Positions 14,560-22,411 of a DNA stretch of 27,325 bases are shown piece after piece (positions within the stretch are counted from its first letter, which is position 1; each line of letters starts with the position of its first letter). The DNA is taken from positions 1 to 27,325 of IMG/VR virus record IMGVR_UViG_3300027714_000096; one strand, 5' to 3'. The notes beneath the pieces were generated by a model. That model was not told the origin of the DNA and did not search any database. It saw only the letters and a program-made list of their open reading frames with translations. Position numbers and translations under genes: made by a program. The stretch comes from a virus.

Positions 14560-16371
14560 TCATATCATTATGGGAGCAAAAGTCTCCTCCGGACCTTCCT
14601 CCTTCGTTAGCATTATATCATAATAGCACTTTAAAGTCCACATGCCCAACATTAAAGTAGTATAGTTATCTCTTCGGGCCCTAGTAGAGGAGGTGTTTCT
14701 TTTTAAATGCTGGGGAAGGTCGAAAGTTTGAGTTCCCTTGGCCGTACTCTTCACCTCAATGAGAGCACACTGCTTTTTTGTTTGGTGTATTAAATTATCC
14801 TGCTCTTCGATAAGGTCTAACACGGTTTCACCTTTTTTAAATTTTAGCTCAATTTTTTGATTGGTCATCCTGTTAAAAGTCTCGTTACTGGCTGTCGCCT
14901 TAGATGCAAACCACAATCTTTTATGATCAATAGATGCCTGTAATTGCTCGTTGGCTTTTCGCAACCAGTTAGATGTAAATACCTGTTTAAAGCAAATTTT
15001 TCCATCTTGTTTATTATACTGTTTGCGAGAGCTCTTAATTTCTTTTTGATAATTAATTCCTTCTGCATCACTATTAAAATCAAAAAAATCTAGCTTCTTA
15101 GTAAAGGCCCCTGATTCATTACAGCTATCAATAAATTGAAACCCTGCATTATCAATACATATCATTTCAAAATCAAAAGCATTACATAAATAATTAAAAT
15201 ATACAATGTGATCTTTTAGATCCCCACCAGCAATCGCATAACCATGGACAAGGGTTCCTGTTTGTGTCTCATTGTCAAGTTCAATTACTGACATTGCAAA
15301 AAAGTCAGAACTGGGGCTATTAGAAAAACTAGGGTCAATTGCACAGATATACTTCGAGTCTGATTCGCCCACTATTTTTGTTGTGGGGTGTTCACCATCG
15401 GGGACAGTACACTCGTGCATTTTTTTTGCACTAAAATAAGAATCACTGCCGTCAGTAAATTGAGCACAATATTCCCGGCGAAAAGAGGCGTTGGAAGTTC
15501 CACCGCTTCTAGCCTCTTCAATAATAGTAGTATCTATCATCTCTTCTGGCAGAGCTTCATACCCTAATTGACCTATAAAATAAGAAGACTCTTTTTTTTC
15601 TTTACTGTAAATATTTTGCATCCACTCTTTGTAAGTTTTATATAAATTTTCAAAAGTATAAGAAGCTGACGATAGTGCTATCATTTTAGAATTGTTTTCA
15701 AAAACCATTCTATCTTTTTCTTTCATTACCCCCTCTTTTATAAGGCTGTCTTCGACCTCTCTGATCTCTAAGCGTTCCTTCATGTTTTGTGGTGCAACCA
15801 AAAAGGGCATTAGAACATTATTGATAATATCCTCCGGTAAAAGAAGGTACTCATCAAGCACTAGTATGTTTGCTCGGAATCCTCGAATTTTTTCACCGTT
15901 AAGTGGAATGGCCGTAATCGAGCCTCCATTAATTTGCCATTCAAATTGGTCATTTCGTTTTGCCTTAGAACCAAACGCTTGAGCAAGAAGTTCAGCCCCT
16001 TTAGATTCAACCATCTTCTCTAAGTTGTTAAAAATAAAACGAGCAGTACGAAAGGTTGGGCCTGCAACAAGAATTTTTGTTCCCGGTTCAAAGATGCACT
16101 GTAGAAAACAAAATACAGCAGCCAAAAAAGTTTTTCCACAACCGCGACCCAAAACAAGCATACTAAAATTATTATTTAGCATACCCTTTAACAGTACCTC
16201 TTGAAAGGGTGCAAGTTTGATTCCTGAAATAAGTTCCGTCGTAAGCCCTAGGTTAGCTCTTAAAAACTTAGCCAAAGTAATCTTGGACTCTTTATTTTCG
16301 AGCTCCCCTTTTAAGGCTCTGAACTGAGCATTAATATCAGTTAGCTTTTTTGTTTCTTGTGCGTACCACAT
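14560..16371 (-). CDS. terL: Terminase large subunit (ATPase plus nuclease)
   Basis: At 603 aa it has the usual length. The ATPase has Walker A GRGCGKT (75-81), Walker B NILVLDE (168-174) and a coupling segment MIALSSASY (~230-238). The RNase H-like nuclease shows ICAIDPSFS (Asp346) and MICIDNAG (Asp407) as metal-binding acidic positions. The enzyme cuts concatemeric DNA and pumps it into proheads through the portal. Its ATG overlaps the stop of the ERCC4 gene by 1 base (TAATG), so translation is probably coupled. The next gene is the portal. Confidence 0.93.
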   Translation of the reverse strand: MWYAQETKKLTDINAQFRALKGELENKESKITLAKFLRANLGLTTELISGIKLAPFQEVLLKGMLNNNFSMLVLGRGCGKTFLAAVFCFLQCIFEPGTKILVAGPTFRTARFIFNNLEKMVESKGAELLAQAFGSKAKRNDQFEWQINGGSITAIPLNGEKIRGFRANILVLDEYLLLPEDIINNVLMPFLVAPQNMKERLEIREVEDSLIKEGVMKEKDRMVFENNSKMIALSSASYTFENLYKTYKEWMQNIYSKEKKESSYFIGQLGYEALPEEMIDTTIIEEARSGGTSNASFRREYCAQFTDGSDSYFSAKKMHECTVPDGEHPTTKIVGESDSKYICAIDPSFSNSPSSDFFAMSVIELDNETQTGTLVHGYAIAGGDLKDHIVYFNYLCNAFDFEMICIDNAGFQFIDSCNESGAFTKKLDFFDFNSDAEGINYQKEIKSSRKQYNKQDGKICFKQVFTSNWLRKANEQLQASIDHKRLWFASKATASNETFNRMTNQKIELKFKKGETVLDLIEEQDNLIHQTKKQCALIEVKSTAKGTQTFDLPQHLKRNTSSTRARRDNYTTLMLGMWTLKCYYDIMLTKEEGPEETFAPIMI

Positions 16372-17324
16372 TATAAAATTTTGTTATCATAACAATATTG
16401 CAGATCAACATGTCCATGATTTGAATCTCCTAAAAATATTTTCTCGATGACCCTAGAAGCATCATCCCTGTTATTAACAAATAAAAATTGAACATGGGGA
16501 TAGGCTTGAATTAAATATCTTACATTATGAAAAACATATTCTGGAGTAGCTTTAATTTTTTTCGACACCTGTGGCAAATGATTAAAAGACCGGCATTTAT
16601 TTATGTTTTCTTCTACCAAGATAATTAAACTTGTACTAGCTTCCCCCGCTCTTTCAATTTCATTTACGAATCTTTTAAAACCCCCGCTCAGAGTTCCAAC
16701 AAAGTCGCTAACAGACTTTCTTTCTATATGACATGCCCCCGAGCAACCGGGGTGGCTAAATGCATAATCTCCAAATTTTAAATTCTTAACCTCAGTGTTC
16801 ACACCAAACTTTAAAGGCTTTTGCTCTCTAGTATCTACATAAATTTTAAATTTCTGTTTAATAGATTTTTTATCTAATTCACGGCCATATTCTCCTTTGG
16901 GATTGCGGAATTTAGGAAGTAAGCCAATCTCCTCGCAAAGGTCATAGTAGTCTCCAAACAGCGCATTGTAGATTTGAATTGCTGGCATCATTAGTGTTCG
17001 AAGCTCAACTTGTGTTGGCGCAAATATTAAATTCTTTTTTTCTTTTCTTATTACGAGCAACTCCCTGCAGTAGCTCTTGGCTGTCTCCTTATCTTGATCT
17101 TTAAGCCAAAGCCTTAAATTAGTTCGTGAATTAAAATCATGTTCAAAGTAATAGTCTTTACTTTTGAACTTAATAATCTTGCCATCATGTTTGTCGTGTC
17201 GTGGGTAATGCGTTTGATAATATTCAGCCATTCTCATCTTGTGGGCTTTAAGGTGACCGTGAAGCTGTCGCTCTGTGTCAAATACCTTTTCGCAAGCAGC
17301 GCACTTCTGTTTTTTAGAATTCAT
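16371..17324 (-). CDS. C2H2 zinc-finger / ERCC4 (XPF-type) nuclease
   Basis: The start is taken at ATG 17324 (MNSKKQKCAACEK), which leaves only an 11-base overlap with the upstream gene; ATG 17345 would add 7 residues. Right at the N-terminus is a classic C2H2 finger (C-x2-C-x12-H-x3-H). The C-terminal half is an ERCC4 domain: KIYVDTREQKPL, a GDY, HIERKSVSDF (ERKxxxD metal centre) and TSLIILVEEN. XPF-type nucleases cut branched or flap DNA next to single strands. It sits immediately before TerL, where a small terminase is often found, so it may help process packaging or recombination intermediates. The middle ~110 residues are unassigned. Confidence 0.8.
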   Translation of the reverse strand: MNSKKQKCAACEKVFDTERQLHGHLKAHKMRMAEYYQTHYPRHDKHDGKIIKFKSKDYYFEHDFNSRTNLRLWLKDQDKETAKSYCRELLVIRKEKKNLIFAPTQVELRTLMMPAIQIYNALFGDYYDLCEEIGLLPKFRNPKGEYGRELDKKSIKQKFKIYVDTREQKPLKFGVNTEVKNLKFGDYAFSHPGCSGACHIERKSVSDFVGTLSGGFKRFVNEIERAGEASTSLIILVEENINKCRSFNHLPQVSKKIKATPEYVFHNVRYLIQAYPHVQFLFVNNRDDASRVIEKIFLGDSNHGHVDLQYCYDNKIL

Positions 17325-17898
17325 AATTAAAGTATTCGATGTCATCTTTATATAATCTTTCTATAGTCTTTATGGAGTTAGTGTTATAAAATTTTGAATA
17401 ATGAGGTTTCCCTTTTAATTTCTTTTCACTACTTAGTTTGACAGTCGGTTTGTTTATTTTTTTACAAAGAGAATTAAAATCTTTTTGCAGGCTCTCGTAG
17501 CGGCCTATGAAATTCATGTTTATATTTCCATCTAAATCCTTTAGCCAATCGACTTGATTTGCTACCCATCTTCCCTTGTCGCAGTTTTCTAACGTGTCTG
17601 GGTATAGTTTAACATCATGGCTGTTTTTTATGTTTTTTATAAATCTATTAAATTTACTTTTGAGTTTTAAATAGGACTCCGATCTACTATCTTTAACGAT
17701 GTCCCTGTTAAACCAAAAAAACCAAGACACCATTCTATCCCAAGGGTTCCTGACAAAAGAAAACTTAAAAGAAGTATACCAATCCCCCTCCCCGTTCGCA
17801 TGATGCTCTTTCATCGTCATATGCAACGTCTTAGAATTAAAAGCCCCCTCTATACTTGTACCTCCAGTTTTATTTATGTGAATAAAAGTTAATTGCAT
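17314..17898 (-). CDS. Sulfotransferase-family protein
   Basis: The 194-aa protein opens with TFIHINKTGGTSIE (5-17), the PAPS 5'-phosphosulfate loop. FSFVRNPWDRMVSWF (46-60) matches the 3'-phosphate binding segment typical of cytosolic and Golgi-type sulfotransferases. Such enzymes move sulfate from PAPS to a sugar, lipid or protein hydroxyl. The target is unknown; modification of host surface sugars or of a virion part is possible. It is an unusual insertion into the sigma-to-terminase gene block, between the 373-aa protein (5 bases upstream) and the ERCC4 nuclease (small overlap). Confidence 0.78.
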   Translation of the reverse strand: MQLTFIHINKTGGTSIEGAFNSKTLHMTMKEHHANGEGDWYTSFKFSFVRNPWDRMVSWFFWFNRDIVKDSRSESYLKLKSKFNRFIKNIKNSHDVKLYPDTLENCDKGRWVANQVDWLKDLDGNINMNFIGRYESLQKDFNSLCKKINKPTVKLSSEKKLKGKPHYSKFYNTNSIKTIERLYKDDIEYFNYEF

Positions 17899-17903
17899 AG
17901 ACG

Positions 17904-19025
17904 CTAACCATTTAGTACCTCGTCCTCACTTATACCGAGTATTCTAGCTTTAACCTCATCCATCGACGAAAGTTTTTCTACTTCACCTTTAATAACTTTT
18001 TTGCGTAGCTCAGCTAGCTTTATAAGTTTTTGTCTAGACTCCTCTTCTTTCCATAGCTGTACTAAATTAATAATACTGGCATTTTCTTTAATTTGGTTTT
18101 TAAGTCTATCTGATCTCTTTTCTTTTAAATCATTAAGCAATTTATTTTGGCGGGTTACAGATTGATGGTAATCAGTTTGAGCTTTACCAATAGCCTCAAC
18201 CAGTGACATTGAAATCCTTCTCCCATCTGTATCTGCAGCTACGTCATCAAGTAGATGTTGGAGATGTTCTACTCGCCTCTGGATGTTCGAAGCAATTACT
18301 ACCTCCGAGGCAAGAACGATATATTGATCTACCTCTTCCTGTGTTAAGTCAGATTTGTCATAAGTGTATCTTACAAAACTAGATTCAAATAAATCACGAT
18401 CTATTTGACTTTCAAAATGATTTATATGATGTAGAAATCTATAAGTATGCAAATAACCTATTAAAGCCTCGACACCCCGACGCTGAAAGGCTGTGATCTT
18501 ATCTTTGTTAATACCATTTAAAACATACTTGTTAATTCGACTGACTATTAAATTTAAAGTTCTAGGGGGCTTATACTCTTCCGAAGGTACCGGGTTAGAA
18601 TCAGCGGGCGATACATTAGATTGTTGAATGTCATTTTCTTTTTTGAACTCGCTTACCAAGCGGGTTTCCTTATGTAGGTTCGTAAGAGTATTGTCTTCAA
18701 AAATCATACGAGCTATATCTTGGTCCGTCATAGCATGTCCATTGTTGACAATGAACTCTTCCATTTCACTGGTCAGGCTTACATCACTACGACCCACATA
18801 TTCATGTGAGGCTTTCGCTTTAATATCCCTAGATACCAAAAAAGCTTTTAAACATTTACCATACTTACTTCTTCCGTCTTGTAGTTTTTCTTCTATGTCT
18901 GGAAAAGCAATTTGAACTAGCTCCTTTAAAGAGGGAGGCGTTTTTGGGCACCTATTCCATTCATTAATGATATCCTTTTGACGTTCGTCAGAAATAGTTA
19001 AATCTCCACTTTTGAAATCACTCAT
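17904..19025 (-). CDS. Helical DNA-binding-like protein between the sigma factor and terminase genes (373 aa)
   Basis: No domain name is certain. The N-terminal ~130 residues look like two consecutive small helical units of HTH size (PSLKELVQIAFPD, KCLKAFLVSRDIKA; then LTSEMEEFIVNNGHAMTDQDIARMIF). Residues ~160-373 are almost entirely helical and charged. Its ATG overlaps the sigma-factor stop by 1 base (TAATG), so the two are likely translated together. A transcription partner of the sigma factor or a small terminase subunit are both plausible, given TerL two genes downstream. Confidence 0.5.
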   Translation of the reverse strand: MSDFKSGDLTISDERQKDIINEWNRCPKTPPSLKELVQIAFPDIEEKLQDGRSKYGKCLKAFLVSRDIKAKASHEYVGRSDVSLTSEMEEFIVNNGHAMTDQDIARMIFEDNTLTNLHKETRLVSEFKKENDIQQSNVSPADSNPVPSEEYKPPRTLNLIVSRINKYVLNGINKDKITAFQRRGVEALIGYLHTYRFLHHINHFESQIDRDLFESSFVRYTYDKSDLTQEEVDQYIVLASEVVIASNIQRRVEHLQHLLDDVAADTDGRRISMSLVEAIGKAQTDYHQSVTRQNKLLNDLKEKRSDRLKNQIKENASIINLVQLWKEEESRQKLIKLAELRKKVIKGEVEKLSSMDEVKARILGISEDEVLNG

Positions 19026-19786
19026 TAATAATCCACCTCCCCTTTATTTAAAACTTTTTTTACTTTTTCGATTATAGATTTTTTTATATTTTTAATTTGT
19101 TTGTAGCCGGGAATCCTGTTCTTTTCAGAAGTTCTATAACCCATTAGCCGTGCAACCTCTTCTTCGCTTTTATATTCTATGTAGAGATGTTTGTATACTT
19201 TCCACTCTATGGGTTTTAGTATCTCTTCCATTTTTATATGTAATTTTTTGGCAAATTTTTCTATATCAGTGTTATCGGAGTTTCTTGAAAATACTTCTTG
19301 GGGGTGATCTTCTAATGAGACAGGGAGCTTCGCGTCGTGTGCTGATTTTTTTGTTTTTTCCCAATGAGCATAAAGAGGGCATGTAGAATCTTGATCGGTG
19401 TAAATGGAGCAGGAGTTACTAGACTCAGCAGCAGCGCATCGTAAACATGGGCGCGCGTAATTGCCGTAGTTGTTTCTAATGAGGTTTTTTATTTGATTGG
19501 AGATTATCCTATTTATCCATGGGCCCAAGGGTTTGTCGGAATCATATAAATCCCATTTTTTATAAATATGAATCCTAAGAATTTGTGACACATCCTCAAA
19601 ATCCATCCACGCCAGAACGGTTAAGTTCCACTTAGGTCTCCGCTTAATTATCTCTGTGTTGATTTGGTCAATTGAGTCTTCAAAAGAAGGCCCCTTTTTC
19701 TTTTTATTTTTTTTTGGTTTTTGTGATTTTTTCGGAGATTTTGTGGAATGGCCGCTCTGGCTATTTTTTGGGCGACCTCTAGGCAT
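19025..19786 (-). CDS. Phage sigma-70-family factor with four-Cys insert
   Basis: A Lys/Ser-rich tail (1-35) precedes a sigma region 2-like segment (52-108) with MDFEDVSQILRIHIYKKWD and PLGPWINRIISNQIKNLIRN. The C-terminal part (190-246) is region 4-like: EWKVYKHLYIEYKSEEEVARLM and then GYKQIKNIKKSIIEK. Between them is an unusual insert with C114-x2-C117-x8-C126-x9-C136, a probable zinc site. By analogy with T4 gp55 it would direct host RNA polymerase to late promoters. AAAGG lies 8 bases before ATG 19786. It is followed by a coupled 373-aa gene and preceded by a zinc-ribbon gene. Confidence 0.75.
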   Translation of the reverse strand: MPRGRPKNSQSGHSTKSPKKSQKPKKNKKKKGPSFEDSIDQINTEIIKRRPKWNLTVLAWMDFEDVSQILRIHIYKKWDLYDSDKPLGPWINRIISNQIKNLIRNNYGNYARPCLRCAAAESSNSCSIYTDQDSTCPLYAHWEKTKKSAHDAKLPVSLEDHPQEVFSRNSDNTDIEKFAKKLHIKMEEILKPIEWKVYKHLYIEYKSEEEVARLMGYRTSEKNRIPGYKQIKNIKKSIIEKVKKVLNKGEVDY

Positions 19787-19813
19787 ATATAAACCTTTAA
19801 TAAAAAATAAAAA

Positions 19814-20200
19814 TTAGACCTTTTTCGAAGGCGGCGTGGAACCGCCACGAGCGGTACTACCCTCCTGACGAAGCTGTCGTAAGACTTCCTCCTTAGGAAT
19901 GTCATCGGATGGACGCGTGTAAACGTCTCCGGCTTTAGTGCCATTATCTTGAGAGGCAATTCCACAGATATCTCCAAACTTTACCCCTCGAGGCTTGGGA
20001 ACCTCAAGATCAACATGGAGTCCCCCTAGACGATCAAAGTCAGAGGGTTCTCTTTCTTCCTCGGCGTACTGCTCATCGGGTACAGGAGCGGTATGTTCTA
20101 CTTGGGCACCAGCAAATTTATATCCACAATTTACGCAGAAATTGGGCTTTTTTGCGGCATATTCAAGTCTATTTCCACAATCGGGGCAATAAATCTTCAT
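19814..20200 (-). CDS. Zinc-ribbon protein (128 aa)
   Basis: The N-terminus MKIYCPDCGNRLEYAAKKPN, followed by FCVNCGYKF, is a C-x2-C...C-x2-C zinc ribbon. The remaining ~95 residues are acidic then polar, low in hydrophobics, and probably flexible. Zinc ribbons of this size often contact nucleic acid or RNA polymerase. The gene heads the sigma-factor block (27 bases to the sigma start) and is divergent from the HEFAH gene. No enzymatic role is visible. Confidence 0.65.
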   Translation of the reverse strand: MKIYCPDCGNRLEYAAKKPNFCVNCGYKFAGAQVEHTAPVPDEQYAEEEREPSDFDRLGGLHVDLEVPKPRGVKFGDICGIASQDNGTKAGDVYTRPSDDIPKEEVLRQLRQEGSTARGGSTPPSKKV

Positions 20201-20272
20201 AATCTATGTATATAATATACACTAAATAATAAAATTCAATTCTTTTTATTTAATAGTGTAATATACAGTAGA
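20201..20272. promoter_or_regulatory. Divergent intergenic control region with AGTGTA...ATACA elements facing both ways
   Basis: On the plus strand AGTGTAATATACA (20255-20267) ends 5 bases before ATG 20273. On the other side a related AGTGTA...TACA on the minus strand precedes ATG 20200. The two halves form an imperfect inverted repeat (ACACTA... / ...TAGTGT) around a very AT-rich centre. This suggests paired divergent promoters for a phage-specific sigma factor, both leaving very short leaders. Confidence 0.4.
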
Positions 20273-20605
20273 ATGAGAAAAGGGGACAAAAGACCGGGCT
20301 TTACCTTTAAAAACTCAAAAGGAGTAGAGTATGAAGTCCTTTTCTATAAGCCCAATAAAAAGATATATGATGGAGCCGTTGGGCTCTGTTACGATCCCAA
20401 CGAAGATTCCCCAAAGATATATATAGACCCATATCAAAGTGATCAGGGGGAGCTTAATACTGCCATCCACGAATTCGCCCATGCCTTCTTCTGGGAAAAG
20501 ACCGAAAAAGAAATTAGAACCTTTGCTGACACCATGAGTAGGTTCCTATACAATGAATGTCATTGGAGAAAAAAGAGAGCCGCCAAAAAGAAAAAAAAGA
20601 AATGA
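20273..20605 (+). CDS. HEFAH zincin-like metallopeptidase domain protein (110 aa)
   Basis: One of only two plus-strand genes. A basic N-terminus is followed by KIYIDPYQSDQGELNTAIHEFAHAFFWEKTEKE. The HEFAH (66-70) is the HExxH zinc site, preceded by a helix and followed by acidic residues (Glu80, Asp86) that could supply the third ligand, as in ImmA/M78 or SprT-like domains. The C-terminus is a run of Lys. ImmA-type peptidases cleave repressors, and SprT-type enzymes act on DNA-protein links. The small size and basic tail suggest a DNA-linked role, but the target is unknown. Its stop overlaps the next start (ATGA). Confidence 0.6.
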   Translation: MRKGDKRPGFTFKNSKGVEYEVLFYKPNKKIYDGAVGLCYDPNEDSPKIYIDPYQSDQGELNTAIHEFAHAFFWEKTEKEIRTFADTMSRFLYNECHWRKKRAAKKKKKK

Positions 20606-20790
20606 AAATGACCGAAATTAATAATATAGACTTATTAATGGATCAAATGGACCAAGTAGGAAAATTAACCCTACCCTTATGTAAGCATCCTGATTCAAAA
20701 GTCGCTGAAGCTGCAGTTCATGTCAATAAAATAGCACACAAGTGCTTTTTAGCTCTAGAAGTGCAAAAAGAACTACTACCCCCCAAATAA
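20602..20790 (+). CDS. Small helical protein coupled to the zincin-like gene (62 aa)
   Basis: The start at 20602 forms a 4-base ATGA overlap with the upstream stop, which decides it over an earlier in-frame ATG at 20557. The sequence begins MKMTEINNIDLLMDQMDQVG and is helical with a few Cys and His residues (LPLCKHPDSK, KIAHKC). No family is recognised. It is likely a partner or accessory of the HEFAH protein. Its 3' end overlaps the opposite-strand micropeptide gene by 15 bases. Confidence 0.55.
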   Translation: MKMTEINNIDLLMDQMDQVGKLTLPLCKHPDSKVAEAAVHVNKIAHKCFLALEVQKELLPPK

Positions 20791-20859
20791 AATAATTAAA
20801 ACAACAATTATTCCGCCAATAAGCAAAATATTTAATCTTTCTTTATCTTTACTGTTCAT
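20776..20859 (-). CDS. Single-helix membrane micropeptide (27 aa)
   Basis: The frame starts 2 bases after the glycosyltransferase stop (TAAAAATG). It begins MNSKDKERLN, then has one long hydrophobic helix (ILLIGGIIVVLIILF) and ends GG and TAG. A charged N-terminus plus one membrane helix matches the other tiny membrane peptides of this genome. It overlaps the end of the plus-strand gene by 15 bases. Position right behind a gene and composition support it; function is unknown. Confidence 0.45.
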   Translation of the reverse strand: MNSKDKERLNILLIGGIIVVLIILFGG

Positions 20860-20861
20860 TT

Positions 20862-21632
20862 TTATTTCCACGAAGATAAATCATCTATAATTGTATCGTC
20901 ATACACAGCCCACTTAGCGAACTCCTCGTCGCCTACCCCGAGACGTCTGGAATGAATTATAGCAACGTTATCTATGAAATGAGCTATTGGATCAATTCCT
21001 ACCCATCTAGGATGTAGAGGTTTAACAACTATACCAAGACGTCCAGCGTACTCCTTGAATGCTCGATTAAATGCAACTTGATCGTTCAGCGGCGTCCAAG
21101 GACGATCTGAGAGTGATTCCCAGTCCTTCATGTTTACATCCTTATGAATTCTCGCATCCGGGTTCTTTTCCAGTTGTAGGTACGTTTCCTTAACCCGTTC
21201 AAAAAATAGATCTGTAACCCGATTCTTATTATACAAAAATGTAGCAGTACCACATATATGCCAGTAACCGTTCCATATACTATTCTTATAGTCACACTTG
21301 GGTGCAGGTGGTGAACGGAAATCATAATCCATACCAAATAACGGCTCAGGGTCTTCCAACACTTCGGTGTCAGCGTCTATGAAGATTGTAGACTCGTATG
21401 GTGTATGCTGCATATAGAACGTTTTATCTTTAGTATAGTCTTTTTCTGTATTGACAGATTCTACTTGCACTACGTTAATGTCATCTCGATCACAAGGAAC
21501 GTTAGTGATTAACGTAACCGGTAGCTTTGACACCTTCTGTAGAGAGTCAATGCTGTGCAGGGCCATCTTCAGGTAGTCGCCACGGTTAAAGTACTTCGAT
21601 TTAGTAGCTATATACAATGCACCACGATTCAT
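20862..21632 (-). CDS. Nucleotide-sugar glycosyltransferase-like protein (256 aa)
   Basis: The protein starts MNRGALYIATKSKYFNRGDY. It contains PVTLITNVPC, then YESTIFIDADTEVLEDPEPLF, where DAD (86-88) is the DxD metal and nucleotide-sugar site of GT-A enzymes such as GT8. SIWNGYWHICGTATFLYNK and RPWTPLNDQVAFNRAF follow the usual acceptor-side layout. It could glycosylate phage DNA, virion proteins or host surface sugars. It follows the PhoH gene by 6 bases and precedes a membrane micropeptide. Confidence 0.72.
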   Translation of the reverse strand: MNRGALYIATKSKYFNRGDYLKMALHSIDSLQKVSKLPVTLITNVPCDRDDINVVQVESVNTEKDYTKDKTFYMQHTPYESTIFIDADTEVLEDPEPLFGMDYDFRSPPAPKCDYKNSIWNGYWHICGTATFLYNKNRVTDLFFERVKETYLQLEKNPDARIHKDVNMKDWESLSDRPWTPLNDQVAFNRAFKEYAGRLGIVVKPLHPRWVGIDPIAHFIDNVAIIHSRRLGVGDEEFAKWAVYDDTIIDDLSSWK

Positions 21633-21638
21633 TTTTAT

Positions 21639-22394
21639 TTATCCCAAGTGTTTTAGTTTTCCAACAAGGAATTTAACTAGCTCAGAGCGCATAATATCTT
21701 CTTCAGTAAATTTAAAAGTATATACTCCATGCTCTAGGCTGTCTTGGTCTTCATGAAAAAGATCATACATTTTACTAAAACCACTTTTCCCCCCATGTAA
21801 ATCAGTTTGCATAGGATCTGCCAGAACAAAGCACTTAGACCCTTCACCCAGACGGGTCAGGATGGTCGTAATTTCCTTTGTAGTGCAGTTTTGAGCTTCA
21901 TCCATGATAATACACTTGTTCGTCCAGTTAACGCCTCTAGCGAAGTTTACGGGGAACATTGAAATACGCTCTTCTTTTTCCAAACGCTCTGTAGTTGTGT
22001 CTGGAAGTAGCTCATCAAGTTTTTCTAAAAGAGGAATTTTATAGTAAGCCAGTTTTTCATCTGCACTTCCCGGTAAAAAACCGATTCTTTGATCAGAAGA
22101 TTCAACAGAAGACCTTAAATACACAAGATCAGAGATACATTTCATATTAAGCATCTGTAATGCACAATATACAGCGAGTAGGGTTTTACTTGTCCCTGCG
22201 GGACCATCAACAAATGTTATTTTTGTATTTCTATCTAAAGCGATACGAAAGAAATCCCTTTGTTTCTCAGTCCATTTGAACTGATTGATTTTTATTTGTC
22301 TTTTAATCGGATCGAAGGCTGTCATTTCTTCTGCGATCTCATCCGCTAACTCGATTCTCTCGCCTCTCTTGGAGGCCTTGTTTCTTTTAGCCAT
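21639..22394 (-). CDS. phoH: PhoH-like P-loop ATPase
   Basis: I place the start at ATG 22394 (MAKRNKASKRGERIEL) rather than ATG 22460, because the upstream stretch is unlike PhoH and overlaps the AGTGTA element and AT-rich repeats. The 251-aa protein has Walker A GPAGTSKT (64-71), Walker B CIIMDEAQ (161-168), LTRLGEGSKCFVLADPMQTD and LHGGKSGF, all as in PhoH ATPases. PhoH-like proteins are common in phages, especially aquatic ones. They may act as RNA helicase or ribonuclease partners or in stress response, but the phage role is not settled. Confidence 0.9.
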   Translation of the reverse strand: MAKRNKASKRGERIELADEIAEEMTAFDPIKRQIKINQFKWTEKQRDFFRIALDRNTKITFVDGPAGTSKTLLAVYCALQMLNMKCISDLVYLRSSVESSDQRIGFLPGSADEKLAYYKIPLLEKLDELLPDTTTERLEKEERISMFPVNFARGVNWTNKCIIMDEAQNCTTKEITTILTRLGEGSKCFVLADPMQTDLHGGKSGFSKMYDLFHEDQDSLEHGVYTFKFTEEDIMRSELVKFLVGKLKHLG

Positions 22395-22411
22395 GTATAT
22401 ATAATTACACT
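22394..22411 (-). promoter_or_regulatory. AGTGTAATT...ATATACA element at the PhoH start
   Basis: Minus-strand AGTGTAATTATATATACA ends on the A of the PhoH start codon, 18 bases like the copy at 5646-5663. If it is a promoter the message would be leaderless or start inside the gene, so an upstream promoter or a translation role must also be considered. Confidence 0.4.
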
